The notes: generated by a model from the letters alone, not told the origin. A stretch of DNA of 42,714 bases from Streptomyces sp. SID10853 (GCF_010548145.1 NZ_JAAGLN010000037.1:1-42714); one strand, 5' to 3'. Counted from the first letter of the stretch, positions 1 through 8,299 are shown. Program-made: numbers and translations.

Positions 1-790
1 CCGGGTGACGCTCGCCCTGGAGGAGTTCGGCCCCGCCGATCCGCGCACACCGCGGACCACGGCCGTGGCGGACGGCCCGCACTGGCGGCTGACCGGCACC
101 AAGGCCGTGGTGCCCGCGCCGTCCGGTGCGCGGCACGTCCTGGTGACGGCCACCACGGAGGCGGGGCCCGGCCTCTTCCTGGTGGCCCGGGACGCCCCCG
201 GGGTGTCCTGGGAGCATGCCGAGACCACCAGCCACGATCTGAGCGCCCACCTCACCCTCGACGGGACCCCGGGTGATCCCGTGGGCACCCCGGGCGACGG
301 GGGAGTCGCCCGGCTCGTACGCGACGCCTCGGTGGCGCTCGCCGCCGTCCAGCTGGGGGTGGCGGAGGGCGCGCTGCGGCACGCGGCCGACCATCTGCGC
401 GAGCGCCACCAGTTCGGCCGTCCGCTCGCCACCTTCCAGGCGGTGCAGCACCAGCTCGCCGACTGCTACATCGACGTCGAGGCGATGAGGGTCACGCTGT
501 GGCAGGCGGTGGACGCGCTGACCGAGCCGTCCGGCGACCTGTCCGGTGCCCCGGCCGGCCCCGCGCCCGCCGACCGGGCAGCCCTGGTCGCCAAGTGGTG
601 GGCCACCGAGGGGGGTCTGAACACCGTCCACCGGGTCCAGCACCTGCACGGCGGTATCGGGGTCGACACGGACTATCCGGTGCACCGGCACTTCCTGTGG
701 GGCAAGCAGATCTCGACCACCCTGGGCGGTGCGGGCGCCGACCTGGAACGCCTGGGCGCTCTCCTGACCAGTGGCGCGGTGACCTCATGA
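1..790 (+). CDS. Acyl-CoA dehydrogenase, C-terminal part (ChsE1/ChsE2-like), 5' truncated
   Basis: The reading frame is open from the window edge, so the N-terminus is missing; about 262 codons are visible. The C-terminal helical domain is clear: QFGRPLATFQ is the usual flavin-contact signature, followed by a HLHGGIGVDTDYPVHRHFL segment typical of actinobacterial steroid acyl-CoA dehydrogenases. In the mycobacterial igr operon, FadE28 and FadE29 (ChsE1/ChsE2) form a heteromeric enzyme that oxidises the three-carbon steroid side chain and sit just ahead of chsH2-chsH1-ltp2. Here the stop codon overlaps the start of a ChsH1-type gene (ATGA), so the two are translationally coupled and probably work in the same step. 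Which ChsE subunit this is cannot be decided from the fragment; the partner subunit and ChsH2 would have to lie upstream. Confidence 0.85.
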   Translation, partial: RVTLALEEFGPADPRTPRTTAVADGPHWRLTGTKAVVPAPSGARHVLVTATTEAGPGLFLVARDAPGVSWEHAETTSHDLSAHLTLDGTPGDPVGTPGDGGVARLVRDASVALAAVQLGVAEGALRHAADHLRERHQFGRPLATFQAVQHQLADCYIDVEAMRVTLWQAVDALTEPSGDLSGAPAGPAPADRAALVAKWWATEGGLNTVHRVQHLHGGIGVDTDYPVHRHFLWGKQISTTLGGAGADLERLGALLTSGAVTS

Positions 791-1326
791 CCGGGCCGGA
801 CACCAACCCCGGTACCGAGCCGCGTGCCACCCCCGTGATCCAGCCGGACGCGCGGCTACCTGACACCCCAGTACCTGACACCCCCGTGCCGGCCGCCGCC
901 CTGCCCCGTACCAGGGCGTACGGAGAGGTGGCCGCGGGCGACGGACTCCCCCGTCTGGAGATCCCGGTGACGCGCACCCTCATCGTGGCATCGGCGCTCG
1001 CGAGCCGCGACTACCAGGATGTGCACCACGATCCCGGACTCGCGCGCGAGCACGGCTCCAGGGACATCTTCATGAACATCCTGACCAGCAACGGCCTGGT
1101 CGACCGGTACGTCACGGGCTGGGCGGGCCCGGCCGCCGTCGTCAAGGCCATCCGTATCCGGCTCGGCGCCCCCAGCCACCCCGGCGACACCCTGGTGCTC
1201 ACCGGCACGGTGACGGCGAGGTCCGACGCGGACCGCACCGTCGACATCGCGGTCGAGGGCACCAACGGCCTCGGCACCCATGTGGCCGGAACCGTGACCG
1301 TACAACTGCCGGTGAAGGCCGGGTGA
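787..1326 (+). CDS. chsH1: MaoC-like enoyl-CoA hydratase subunit, ChsH1-like
   Basis: A 179-residue single hot-dog protein. The stretch SRDYQDVHHDPGLAREHGS followed by DIFMNILTSNGLVDRYVTGW is very close to what I recall of mycobacterial ChsH1 (Rv3541c). ChsH1 pairs with ChsH2 to hydrate the enoyl-CoA of the 3-carbon side chain (3-oxo-4,17-pregnadiene-20-carboxyl-CoA), giving the substrate of Ltp2. The first ~45 residues are a Pro/Thr-rich extension with a repeated PDTPVP, absent from ChsH1 as I remember it. ATG at 787 overlaps the upstream dehydrogenase stop. ChsH2 is not visible here, although Ltp2 is encoded at 31886. Assignment rests on motif similarity and context. Confidence 0.85.
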   Translation: MTGPDTNPGTEPRATPVIQPDARLPDTPVPDTPVPAAALPRTRAYGEVAAGDGLPRLEIPVTRTLIVASALASRDYQDVHHDPGLAREHGSRDIFMNILTSNGLVDRYVTGWAGPAAVVKAIRIRLGAPSHPGDTLVLTGTVTARSDADRTVDIAVEGTNGLGTHVAGTVTVQLPVKAG

Positions 1327-1341
1327 GTCCACTCAACGGGA
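1327..1341 (+). promoter_or_regulatory. Motif II site, divergent copy (upstream of Hsd4A-like SDR)
   Basis: GTCCACTCAACGGGA. It keeps the CCACT(C)A(N)CGGGA core of the motif repeated before other transcription units of this locus, but the first two bases differ. It lies just after the chsH1 stop and about 107 bases before the next start codon, 20 bases upstream of a motif I copy. Weakest alignment of the set together with 7408. Confidence 0.4.
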
Positions 1342-1361
1342 CAGCACCGGATGGAAAAATA

Positions 1362-1378
1362 GAATAGATACTAGTTTC
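1362..1378 (+). promoter_or_regulatory. Motif I copy (AT-rich promoter/operator element)
   Basis: GAATAGATACTAGTTTC aligns without gaps to 2514-2530 and 22623-22639. It is an AT-rich island in GC-rich DNA and contains TAGTTT, a plausible -10 box. The left half AGAAT and right half ATACT form an imperfect 5-2-5 inverted repeat. It lies 70 bases before the Hsd4A-like gene. Confidence 0.55.
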
Positions 1379-1447
1379 GCGAGTGAGGCGCATCCAGGGG
1401 GTGCGCCGGCGTATCCAACGGCTCGACGGAACACGGAAAGAGGCAGC

Positions 1448-2380
1448 ATGAGCTCGACGAACACCCTGGAGGGGCGTACCGCCGTCGTCACCGGTGCCGG
1501 GGCCGGACTCGGCCGCGCCGAGGCGCTCGCACTCGCGGGCCTCGGTGCCAGTGTGGTGGTCAACGACGTCGGCCCGTCGGCCGACGGCGTGGTCGCCGAG
1601 ATCAAGTCGCTGGGCGGTGCGGCGGTGGCGGTGACCGGCGACGTCGGGGACTGGTCCATGGGCGACCGCCTGGTGCAGGCGGCCGTGGAGACCTTCGGCA
1701 GCCTCGACGTCATCGTCAACAACGCGGGTGTGCTGCGCGACCGGATGCTGTTCAACCTCAGTGAGTCCGACTGGGACGACGTCATCCGCATCCACCTCAA
1801 GGGCCACGCCGGGCTCTCCCGGGCCGCCGCCGTGCACTGGCGCGCGGCCGCCAAGGCGTCCGGCGGCCCCGTCTTCGGCCGCGTGGTCAACACCTCGTCC
1901 GAGGCGTTCCTATTCGGTTCCCCGGGGCAGCCGAACTACTCGGCGGCCAAGGCCGGGATCACCGCTCTCACCCTGGCCACCGCCCAGGGGATGGCCCGTT
2001 ACGGTGTCCGCGCCAACGCGATCTGCCCGCGGGCCCGCACCGCCATGACCGCCGAGTCCTTCGGCGAGGGCGTCAGCGCGCCGGGCGGCCTCGACATCAT
2101 GGCGCCCGAGCGGGTCGCCACCCTCGTCGCCCACCTGGCCTCGCCGGCCGCCGACGGGATCAACGGGCAGGTCTTCGTCGTATACGGCGACATGGTCGCC
2201 CTGCTCGCCCCGCCCACCGTGGAGCGGAAGTTCACCGCCGCCGACGGCAGCTTCACCCCGGAGGAGCTCGACGCCCAGCTGACGCCGTACTTCAGCGGAC
2301 GCGACCCGTACCGGACGTACGCGGCGTACGACGTCGCCGGACTCGACACCACGGGGACGCAGAAGACCGCCACTGCCTGA
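1448..2380 (+). CDS. SDR 3-hydroxyacyl-CoA / 17-beta-hydroxysteroid dehydrogenase, Hsd4A-like
   Basis: A 310-residue short-chain dehydrogenase. The N-terminal VVTGAGAGLGRAEALALA is the NAD-binding TGxxxGxG motif, NNAG is present near residue 90, and the active site is Ser (NTSSEAF) with YSAAK. The length, the VNDVG after the second strand and the C-terminal region that follows the Rossmann core resemble the dehydrogenase domain of peroxisomal MFE-2 and actinobacterial Hsd4A, which oxidises the 3-hydroxyacyl-CoA of steroid side chains in beta-oxidation. It has its own upstream region with motif I and a weak motif II site, and a strong terminator hairpin follows, so it appears to be a single-gene unit. 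Start ATG has AGAGG nearby. The exact substrate is inferred. Confidence 0.75.
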   Translation: MSSTNTLEGRTAVVTGAGAGLGRAEALALAGLGASVVVNDVGPSADGVVAEIKSLGGAAVAVTGDVGDWSMGDRLVQAAVETFGSLDVIVNNAGVLRDRMLFNLSESDWDDVIRIHLKGHAGLSRAAAVHWRAAAKASGGPVFGRVVNTSSEAFLFGSPGQPNYSAAKAGITALTLATAQGMARYGVRANAICPRARTAMTAESFGEGVSAPGGLDIMAPERVATLVAHLASPAADGINGQVFVVYGDMVALLAPPTVERKFTAADGSFTPEELDAQLTPYFSGRDPYRTYAAYDVAGLDTTGTQKTATA

Positions 2381-2388
2381 GGTGCCCC

Positions 2389-2426
2389 GAGGGGCGGACA
2401 CGGGACCGATCCCGTGTCCGCCCCTC
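2389..2426 (+). terminator. Hairpin terminator after the Hsd4A-like gene
   Basis: Perfect 17-base inverted repeat: left arm 2389-2405, four-base loop 2406-2409, right arm 2410-2426. GC-rich stem without a T-tract, the usual form in high-GC actinomycetes. Confidence 0.8.
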
Positions 2427-2513
2427 ACGTGTGTGCGGCGGCAGGGCCGGCCGAATCGGGTCCGGAGTGTCCGATGTCTTCCCCGGAGGGAGGAGTCCTG
2501 CTACGTTTTTCAA

Positions 2514-2537
2514 GAATTCATTTCAGTTCTGTGAACT
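2514..2537 (+). promoter_or_regulatory. Motif I copy and overlapping inverted repeat upstream of the IclR gene
   Basis: GAATTCATTTCAGTTCT (2514-2530) is the second motif I copy. Overlapping its 3' end is a perfect 5-3-5 inverted repeat AGTTC-TGT-GAACT (2525-2537). It sits 34-57 bases before the IclR start. IclR regulators usually bind short palindromes in their own promoters, so this is a candidate autoregulatory site; that binding is an inference. Confidence 0.5.
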
Positions 2538-2570
2538 TCCGTCGCTCTGGCGAAGGACTCGGAGGCTTCG

Positions 2571-3467
2571 ATGCCCCTCGTCGCATCACCCCACCCCGGG
2601 TGGGCCCCACCACGACCCTGTGAGCTCCCGCCGTCGATGATCGGGCGGATGACCCTGATCATCGACGCATTCGAAAGCCGTTCCGCACGGCTGACCCTTG
2701 AGGAGGTCGCGCACCGCACCCGGCTTCCGCGCTCGACCGCGCACCGCATCCTGGACCAGCTCGTCGGCTGCCAGTGGCTGGACCACACCTCGTACGGCTA
2801 CCGGCTCGGCCCGCGCGCCCTGGGCCTCGGCGGCCAGGACGGCAGCCGCGGTGAGATCCGCGAAGCCGCTGCGCCGCTGCTCCACGAACTGCATCTGCGC
2901 ACCGGCATGGTGGTGCATCTCGCCGTGCTCGAAGGCGCCGAAGTCGTATACCTCGACAAGATCGGCGGCCGTTTCGCCAGCGGACTGCCGTCCCGGGTCG
3001 GCGGGCACGCGCCCGCCCACGCCACGGGGGTGGGCAAGGCGATCCTGGCCTGGCTCGAACCCGAGCTGGTGGACACACTCCTGCCCGAGGTGCTGTTCCG
3101 CCGCACCGAACGCACCATCGCCGACCTGCCGGCACTCCGGCAGGAACTCGACCGGATCAGGAGGCGGCACGGCCTCGCCTTCGACCGGGGCGAAGCGCTC
3201 CCCGGCGTGTCGTGCGCCGCGGCGCCGCTGCGCGGACCCGACGGCCCGGTGGCCGCCATCTCCCTCAGCGGCGACGAGCGGACCGCCCGGCTGGAACGGG
3301 TGGCCCCGCTCGTGGCCAACGCCGCCCGCGAGGTGTCCCGCAGTCTGTTCCCGGAGCGGGAGACCGTACGCCGCAACAGCCGCGAGGCACAGATCCCGGA
3401 GCGCACCTGGTCGCCGGAGCTCATGGACCGGCTGACCAGCGCGGGCCGGGACGGGGAGTGGATCTGA
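2571..3467 (+). CDS. IclR-family transcriptional regulator
   Basis: 298 residues. The N-terminal winged helix-turn-helix starts at the PSMIGRMTLIIDAF helix (about residues 21-34) and includes LTLEEVAHRTRLPRSTAHRIL as recognition region. The C-terminal effector domain has the family features VVYLDKIGG, HATGVGKAILAW and AFDRGEALPGVSCAAAPL. IclR proteins bind a small ligand in this domain and often control catabolic operons for aromatic or acyl compounds. The start at 2571 is supported by GGAGG seven bases upstream; the ~20 residues before the HTH are normal for the family. It lies between the side-chain gene and the hsaD-kstD-kshB operon on the same strand, so it is a candidate controller of one of the two repeated DNA motifs. 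The ligand is unknown. Confidence 0.92.
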   Translation: MPLVASPHPGWAPPRPCELPPSMIGRMTLIIDAFESRSARLTLEEVAHRTRLPRSTAHRILDQLVGCQWLDHTSYGYRLGPRALGLGGQDGSRGEIREAAAPLLHELHLRTGMVVHLAVLEGAEVVYLDKIGGRFASGLPSRVGGHAPAHATGVGKAILAWLEPELVDTLLPEVLFRRTERTIADLPALRQELDRIRRRHGLAFDRGEALPGVSCAAAPLRGPDGPVAAISLSGDERTARLERVAPLVANAAREVSRSLFPERETVRRNSREAQIPERTWSPELMDRLTSAGRDGEWI

Positions 3468-3472
3468 GCCGC

Positions 3473-3532
3473 GGCCGTGCCGGGGCCCGTGCGCCTGATC
3501 CCGCTGATCGGGGCACGGGCCCTGGCACGGCC
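3473..3532 (+). terminator. Long hairpin after IclR with a motif II site in its loop
   Basis: Arms 3473-3492 and 3513-3532 pair over 20 bases with one mismatch. The 20-base loop contains nearly all of a motif II site (3499-3513). It directly follows the IclR stop codon, so it may end that transcript and also carry an operator for the next operon. Confidence 0.7.
3499..3513 (+). promoter_or_regulatory. Motif II site 1 upstream of hsaD
   Basis: TCCCGCTGATCGGGG, a near-perfect 5-5-5 inverted repeat. A second copy lies 40 bases downstream with identical spacing between its arms. Confidence 0.6.
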
Positions 3533-3538
3533 ATCCGA

Positions 3539-3553
3539 TCCCGCTGATCGGGA
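3539..3553 (+). promoter_or_regulatory. Motif II site 2 upstream of hsaD
   Basis: TCCCGCTGATCGGGA, a perfect TCCCG-N5-CGGGA inverted repeat about 82 bases before the hsaD start. Together with site 1 it makes a tandem operator-like pair in the promoter of hsaD-kstD-kshB. Confidence 0.65.
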
Positions 3554-3634
3554 CGGGCCCCGTGGGGCCGGGACCGGCGGCCTACGGTCCTGAGGACGGC
3601 ACTTACCCCCTCCCTTTTCTGACCGAGGCGGACG

Positions 3635-4525
3635 ATGACCACTGATCCGAGCTACGAATCCACCCTGCGCGAACTGGCCACCGACCGCGGCGTCCTGCGC
3701 TACCACGAGGCCGGCGAAGGGCCGCCGCTGCTGCTGTTGCACGGGTCGGGGCCCGGGGTCACCGGCTGGCGCAACTACCGGGGAAACCTGGGCTTCTTCG
3801 CCGCGCACTTCCGCTGTCTGATCCTGGAGTTCCCCGGGTTCGGGGTCAGTGACTCCGCCGGAGGCCACCCCATGGTGACCGCCGAGCAGAGCGTGACGGA
3901 CTTCCTCGACGGGCTCGGTCTCGACAGGGTGCACATCGTCGGCAACTCGATGGGCGGGATCGTCGCCACCCGTTTCGCGATCAGCCACCCCGAGCGCGTG
4001 GACCGGCTGGTCACCATCGGCGGCATCGGCAAGAACGTCTTCAGCCCCGGCCCCGGCGAAGGCATCAGGCTGCTGATGGACTTCACCGAGAACCCCACCC
4101 GCGAGGCTCTGGTGCGGTGGCTCCACTCGATGGTGTACGACCCGGCCCTGGTCACCGAGGAACTCATCGAGGAGCGCTGGACCCAGGCCACCGCACCGGA
4201 CACCCTCGCGAGCGCCCGCGAGATGTACGGCAGGACGGCCTTCGCCGCACGGTCCACGGCGGCCTCCGACACCGCCCCTTACTGGGCCATGCTGCACAAG
4301 GTGCAGGCGCCCACCCTGCTGACCTGGGGCCGGGACGACCGGGTCAGCCCCGTCGACATGGCGCTCCTGCCGATGCGCACCCTTCCCCGGGGCGAACTCC
4401 ACGTCTTCCCCGACTGCGGGCACTGGGTGATGATCGAACAGAAAGCGGCCTTCGAGAGCGCGGTACTCGCCTTCCTGACCCGCGCATCCACCCGAGAGTC
4501 CACCCGCGAAGGGAGCGGGCGATGA
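3635..4525 (+). CDS. hsaD: Meta-cleavage product hydrolase HsaD (4,9-DSHA hydrolase)
   Basis: A 296-residue alpha/beta hydrolase of the MhpC/BphD/HsaD group. The oxyanion region HGSGPGVTGWRNYRGNLG, nucleophile elbow GNSMGG (Ser105), Asp235 in GRDDRV and His263 in CGHWVMIE form the catalytic triad at the spacing known for this family. HsaD cleaves the C-C bond of the ring-fission product of 3,4-DHSA, giving 9,17-dioxo-1,2,3,4,10,19-hexanorandrostan-5-oic acid and 2-hydroxyhexa-2,4-dienoate. First gene of an operon with kstD (ATGA overlap) and kshB. GAGGCG lies just upstream of the ATG. The C-terminal tail after the last helix carries a short repeated RESTRE. Other MCP hydrolases would look similar; the steroid genes around it decide the name. 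Confidence 0.88.
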   Translation: MTTDPSYESTLRELATDRGVLRYHEAGEGPPLLLLHGSGPGVTGWRNYRGNLGFFAAHFRCLILEFPGFGVSDSAGGHPMVTAEQSVTDFLDGLGLDRVHIVGNSMGGIVATRFAISHPERVDRLVTIGGIGKNVFSPGPGEGIRLLMDFTENPTREALVRWLHSMVYDPALVTEELIEERWTQATAPDTLASAREMYGRTAFAARSTAASDTAPYWAMLHKVQAPTLLTWGRDDRVSPVDMALLPMRTLPRGELHVFPDCGHWVMIEQKAAFESAVLAFLTRASTRESTREGSGR

Positions 4526-6228
4526 CCGGGAGCACCACCCGCGCCACGGACTCCGGTGCCGGGTCCGACGGCTGGGACCAGGAGGTCGACTTCCTGATCG
4601 TCGGCAGCGGGGGCGGCGGGATGGCCGCGGCTCTGACCGCGGCCGATGCCGGGCTCGACACACTGATCGTCGAGAAGGGCGGCACGTTCGGCGGCTCCAC
4701 CGCGATCTCCGGAGGCGGTATCTGGATCCCCGGCAACCCCACCCTGCGCCGTGCGGGCGTTGTCGACGACCGGGAATCCGTCCTGCGCTACCTGGAGGCC
4801 ATCACCGAGGGAACGGTGCCGCAGGCCCGTCTCGACGCCTTCGTCGACCAGGGCGCCCCGCTGATGGAGCTACTCGACCGCAGCGCGCATCTGCGCTTCT
4901 TCTGGGTCAGGGGATACTCCGACTACCACCCGGAGGAGAGCGGCGGACGCCCGCTCGGCCGCACCATCGAAGCGCTGCCCTTCGACACCCGCAAGCTCGG
5001 CGACGACGAGGCCCACCAGCGCCCCAACAGCCTCAAGGGGCCGCTCGGCCTCTGGCTGACCTCGAAGGACTACCACGACCTGGCCATGGTCAAGCGGACC
5101 TGGCAGGGGCGCCGCGCCTCGCTGGTCGCGGCCTGGCGGGTCTCCTCCAACGTGATCCGCCGGCGCCATATGTCCACCGGCGGCCGCGCCCTGGTGGCCC
5201 GGCTGCGGATGGCACTCAAGGACCAGGGCGTTCCGCTGTGGCTGCGCTCCCCGATGCGCACCCTGCTGACCGGTGCCGACGGCACGGTCACCGGCGCGGT
5301 CGTGGAGCGCGAGGGCCGCATGCTGCGGATCCGGGCCCGCCAGGGCGTCCTGCTCGCCAGCGGCGGCTTCGACCACCACGCGGGCCTGCGCGCACGCCAT
5401 CTGCCCGACGGCGGACAGGAGGACGTCAGCGCCGGGGCCCCGGAGAACGTCGGGGACGGCATCGTCGCCGGACAGCAGGCCGGCGCGGCCGTGGACCTGA
5501 TGGACGACGCCTGGTGGATGCCGTCGGTCAGGCACCCGTCGGGCGCCGTGATCCCGCTGGTCTCGGAGCGCTGCATCCCGCCCTCCGTCATCGTGTCGGC
5601 GGCGGGGGAGCGGTTCACCAACGAGTCGGCGCCCTATGTGAACTTCGTCCACGACCAGCTCGCGGGCGGGCATGTCCCCGCCTGGTTCGTGATGGACGCG
5701 AAGGCCCGCGCCCGGTACCCGTTCGCCCAGGTCCTGCCGGGAGCGCCGTTCCCGCAGGGCTACTACGACAGCGGAGTCGTCCACCGGGACGCCACCCTGG
5801 CCGGACTCGCGGAGCGCATCGGCGTACCGGCCGACGCCCTCACCCGTACCGTCCAGCGGTACAACGGCTTCGCCGTCACGGGCCGGGACGAGGACTTCGG
5901 CCGGGGCGACAGCGCCTACGACCGGTACTACGGCGACCCGACACTGAAGAACCCCAACCTCGACGAGATCACCCGGGCCCCCTTCTACGCCATCCGTATC
6001 GAGGTCGGCGACCTGGGCACCAAGGGCGGGCTCGTCTGCGACGAACACAGCCGTGTACTGCGCGCCGACCACAGCGTGATCCCCGGCCTGTACGCCACCG
6101 GGAACACCTCCGCCTCCGTCATGGGCCGCGAGTACGCGGGGGCGGGCGCGACGATCGGCCCGGCCATGGTGTTCGGCCACATCGCCGCACAGCACGCGGC
6201 CCGGGCCCGCCGGAACAGCCCGGCCTAG
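4522..6228 (+). CDS. kstD: 3-Ketosteroid delta-1-dehydrogenase KstD
   Basis: A 568-residue flavoprotein. The FAD-binding dinucleotide motif is VGSGGGGMAAALTAADAG (about residues 27-44) and GLYATGNTSAS near the C-terminus closes the FAD domain. Residues that match the catalytic set of KstD1 from Rhodococcus are visible: a tyrosine in GYSDYHPE (Y132/Y135), the NESAPY tyrosine, and Y538 with G542 in EYAGAGATIG. The enzyme introduces the C1-C2 double bond into ring A, passing electrons to the respiratory chain; with KshAB it triggers ring B opening. Start ATG at 4522 overlaps the hsaD stop (ATGA); a longer in-frame ORF upstream is only a shadow of hsaD. Here the usual YPGPG is YAGAG, a small departure. 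Confidence 0.9.
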   Translation: MTGSTTRATDSGAGSDGWDQEVDFLIVGSGGGGMAAALTAADAGLDTLIVEKGGTFGGSTAISGGGIWIPGNPTLRRAGVVDDRESVLRYLEAITEGTVPQARLDAFVDQGAPLMELLDRSAHLRFFWVRGYSDYHPEESGGRPLGRTIEALPFDTRKLGDDEAHQRPNSLKGPLGLWLTSKDYHDLAMVKRTWQGRRASLVAAWRVSSNVIRRRHMSTGGRALVARLRMALKDQGVPLWLRSPMRTLLTGADGTVTGAVVEREGRMLRIRARQGVLLASGGFDHHAGLRARHLPDGGQEDVSAGAPENVGDGIVAGQQAGAAVDLMDDAWWMPSVRHPSGAVIPLVSERCIPPSVIVSAAGERFTNESAPYVNFVHDQLAGGHVPAWFVMDAKARARYPFAQVLPGAPFPQGYYDSGVVHRDATLAGLAERIGVPADALTRTVQRYNGFAVTGRDEDFGRGDSAYDRYYGDPTLKNPNLDEITRAPFYAIRIEVGDLGTKGGLVCDEHSRVLRADHSVIPGLYATGNTSASVMGREYAGAGATIGPAMVFGHIAAQHAARARRNSPA

Positions 6229-6291
6229 GACCTGTCCGGCGGTTCCGGACGCAGGACCCCAGGCCGTGTCGCACACCCAGGAGACCGACCG

Positions 6292-7350
6292 ATGTCATAT
6301 CCCCGTCCGCTGCGCGTCCGTGTCGCCGAGGTGATCGCCGAGACGCCGGACGCCTGTTCGCTCGTCCTCGAACCGGAACCCGGTGACGCGGGCCGGTTCG
6401 CCTACCGGCCGGGCCAGTTCCTCACCGTCCGGATCCCCGAGGCGGGCGGCGGGCCCGGCAGCGTGGCCCGCTGCTACTCGCTGGCCAGTTCGCCGGTCAT
6501 CGGCGAGAAACCGAGGATCACCGTCAAGCGCACCCGGGGCGGTCACGGGTCCAACTGGATCTGCGACACGGTGGAGGAGGGCTGCACCCTCGAAGTCCTG
6601 CGTCCCGCCGGTACGTTCACCCCGGCGACCCTGGACACCGACTTCGTCCTGTTCGCCGCGGGCAGCGGCATCACGCCGGTCATGTCCATCCTCAGGTCGG
6701 CGCTGCACGCGGGCTCCGGCACGGTGACCCTCTTCTACGCCAACCGGGACGAGAGTTCGGTGATCTTCCGGGACGGGCTCATCGCCCTGGCCCGGGAGTA
6801 CCCGCTGCGGCTGCACGTCGTGCACTGGCTGGAGTCGGTCCAGGGCCTGCCCACCGCGGCCGGGCTGCGTCAACTGGCCGCGCCCCGCGCCGCCGCCGAG
6901 GCGTTCGTGTGCGGCCCCGGCCCGTTCATGGACACCGTCGTCGAGGTACTCACCGAACTCGGCGCCCCGCCAGGCCGGGTGCACGTCGAGCGCTTCTCCT
7001 CGTCGGCGGGCGACCCGTTCGCGGAACAGGCGCCGGCGGGCGATCCGGCACAGACGGGTCCCGCGGCCCCCGCGGGCTCGGCGGAGGTCCGGCTCGACGG
7101 CGAGACCCGTACGGTGCCGCTGCCCGCCGGCACCAAGCTCCTCGACGCGCTGCTGGCGGCGGGTCTGGACGCGCCGTTCTCCTGCCGGGAGGGCTCGTGC
7201 AGCGCCTGCGCCTGCCGCCTCCTGTCCGGTGAGGTCACGATGGAGCACAACGAGGTACTCGAGCAGGCGGATCTCGACGACGGCTACATCCTCGCCTGCC
7301 AGTCCACGGCGCTGACCGAACACCTCCGCGTCAGCTACGACGCCGAGTAG
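6292..7350 (+). CDS. kshB: 3-Ketosteroid 9-alpha-hydroxylase reductase KshB
   Basis: 352 residues with three modules in order: flavin-binding domain with RCYSLASSP (RxYS, FAD), NAD-binding domain with FAAGSGITPVMSIL and VCGPGPFM, and a C-terminal plant-type [2Fe-2S] ferredoxin with Cys298, Cys303, Cys306 and Cys336. This layout is that of KshB, PaaE and HmpX-like reductases, which move electrons from NADH to a Rieske oxygenase. The oxygenase partner KshA is encoded at 18790-20013 on the other strand. It follows kstD after 63 bases, so it closes the hsaD-kstD-kshB operon. A Pro/Ala-rich linker near residues 244-262 joins the NAD and ferredoxin domains. Confidence 0.9.
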   Translation: MSYPRPLRVRVAEVIAETPDACSLVLEPEPGDAGRFAYRPGQFLTVRIPEAGGGPGSVARCYSLASSPVIGEKPRITVKRTRGGHGSNWICDTVEEGCTLEVLRPAGTFTPATLDTDFVLFAAGSGITPVMSILRSALHAGSGTVTLFYANRDESSVIFRDGLIALAREYPLRLHVVHWLESVQGLPTAAGLRQLAAPRAAAEAFVCGPGPFMDTVVEVLTELGAPPGRVHVERFSSSAGDPFAEQAPAGDPAQTGPAAPAGSAEVRLDGETRTVPLPAGTKLLDALLAAGLDAPFSCREGSCSACACRLLSGEVTMEHNEVLEQADLDDGYILACQSTALTEHLRVSYDAE

Positions 7351-7386
7351 CGGAACGGGCGGCGCCGCCGCACGGCCGGACGCGAC

Positions 7387-7401
7387 TCCCACTGAGCGGG
7401 A
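7387..7401 (+). promoter_or_regulatory. Motif II site upstream of hsaE
   Basis: TCCCACTGAGCGGGA, a full match, 113 bases before the hsaE start. The 163-base gap 7351-7513 also contains a hairpin, and AGGAGG just before the start codon. Confidence 0.65.
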
Positions 7402-7416
7402 GCGTGCTCCCGCTCA
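7393..7416 (+). terminator. Hairpin between kshB and hsaE, overlapping motif II
   Basis: Perfect 11-base inverted repeat (7393-7403 and 7406-7416) with a two-base loop. The right arm also contains TCCCGCTCACCG (from 7408), which resembles half of a second motif II site 21 bases from the first. It may be a terminator for kshB, part of a paired operator, or both. Confidence 0.5.
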
Positions 7417-7513
7417 CCGCGCGCGGCCTGGAACCTTTCCGGTAACCGGCCGGCCCGCCCGGATCCGCCCCCCTCTTCCCGTCCCTTTCCCGATCCTGTT
7501 CCAGGAGGTCCCG

Positions 7514-8299
7514 ATGCTCGACGCGGCGCAACGTGCCGAAGCCGCAGATCTGTTGTGGGCGGCGCGCCGGGACCGCACCCCGGTCTCACCGCTGACGGAC
7601 GGCTACCCAGGCATCGACGTGGTCGACGCCTACGAGATCCAGCTGACGAACATCCGCAGACAGGTCGCCCACGGCGCCACGGTGCGCGGTCACAAAGTGG
7701 GTCTCTCGTCGGAAGCCATGCAGCAGATGATGGGCGTGGACGAACCGGACTACGGCCATCTGCTCTCCGACATGGAGCTCTCCGAGGACGTCCCCGTGCC
7801 GGCCGCCGACTACTGCTTCCCCCGGGTCGAGGTCGAGGTCGGGTTCGTGCTGGGTGCCGCCCTGCCCGGCGAGGGCTGCACACCGTACGACGTGCTCGCC
7901 GCGACGGAGTACGTCGTACCGGCCATCGAGCTGATCGACAGCAGGATCAAGGACTGGCGGATCGCGCTGCCCGACACCGTGGCGGACAACGCGTCGTCAG
8001 CGGGCCTGGTGCTCGGTGCGGCCCGGGTCCGCCCATCGGACCTGGATCTCACGGACGTACCGGCCGTACTGCACAGGGGCGGCCAGGAGGTGGCCCGCGG
8101 CAACAGCCGTGCGGTACTGGGCGATCCGGCCAACGCCGTCGCCTGGCTGGCCCGCAAGGTCGCCGCCTTCGGGGTACGGCTGGAGGCCGGACAGGTCGTC
8201 CTGCCCGGCTCGTGCACCCGGGCGGTCGACGTCCGGCCCGGCGATGTCTTCCAGGCCGAGTTCGGCGGACTCGGCTCCGTGTCCGTCACCTTCCAGTGA
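7514..8299 (+). CDS. hsaE: 2-Hydroxypenta/hexadienoate hydratase HsaE
   Basis: 261 residues, the normal length of the MhpD/BphH/HsaE hydratase family. Recognisable blocks are [32 protein letters not shown] (metal-binding Glu pair), [15 protein letters not shown] and [11 protein letters not shown]. It adds water to 2-hydroxyhexa-2,4-dienoate released by HsaD to give 4-hydroxy-2-oxohexanoate. It leads the operon hsaE-hsaG-hsaF-monooxygenase-hsaC, with a motif II site and a hairpin upstream. AGGAGG lies directly ahead of the ATG. Confidence 0.93.
   Translation: MLDAAQRAEAADLLWAARRDRTPVSPLTDGYPGIDVVDAYEIQLTNIRRQVAHGATVRGHKVGLSSEAMQQMMGVDEPDYGHLLSDMELSEDVPVPAADYCFPRVEVEVGFVLGAALPGEGCTPYDVLAATEYVVPAIELIDSRIKDWRIALPDTVADNASSAGLVLGAARVRPSDLDLTDVPAVLHRGGQEVARGNSRAVLGDPANAVAWLARKVAAFGVRLEAGQVVLPGSCTRAVDVRPGDVFQAEFGGLGSVSVTFQ

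Noticed and set aside
4117..4521. In-frame 5' extension of kstD
   Set aside because: It overlaps hsaD in another frame and encodes an Arg/Pro/Gly-rich product; ATG 4522 with the ATGA overlap fits the family length.
6234..6250. Small inverted repeat GTCCGG-N5-CCGGAC between kstD and kshB
   Set aside because: Too short to call a terminator, and the genes appear to be one operon.
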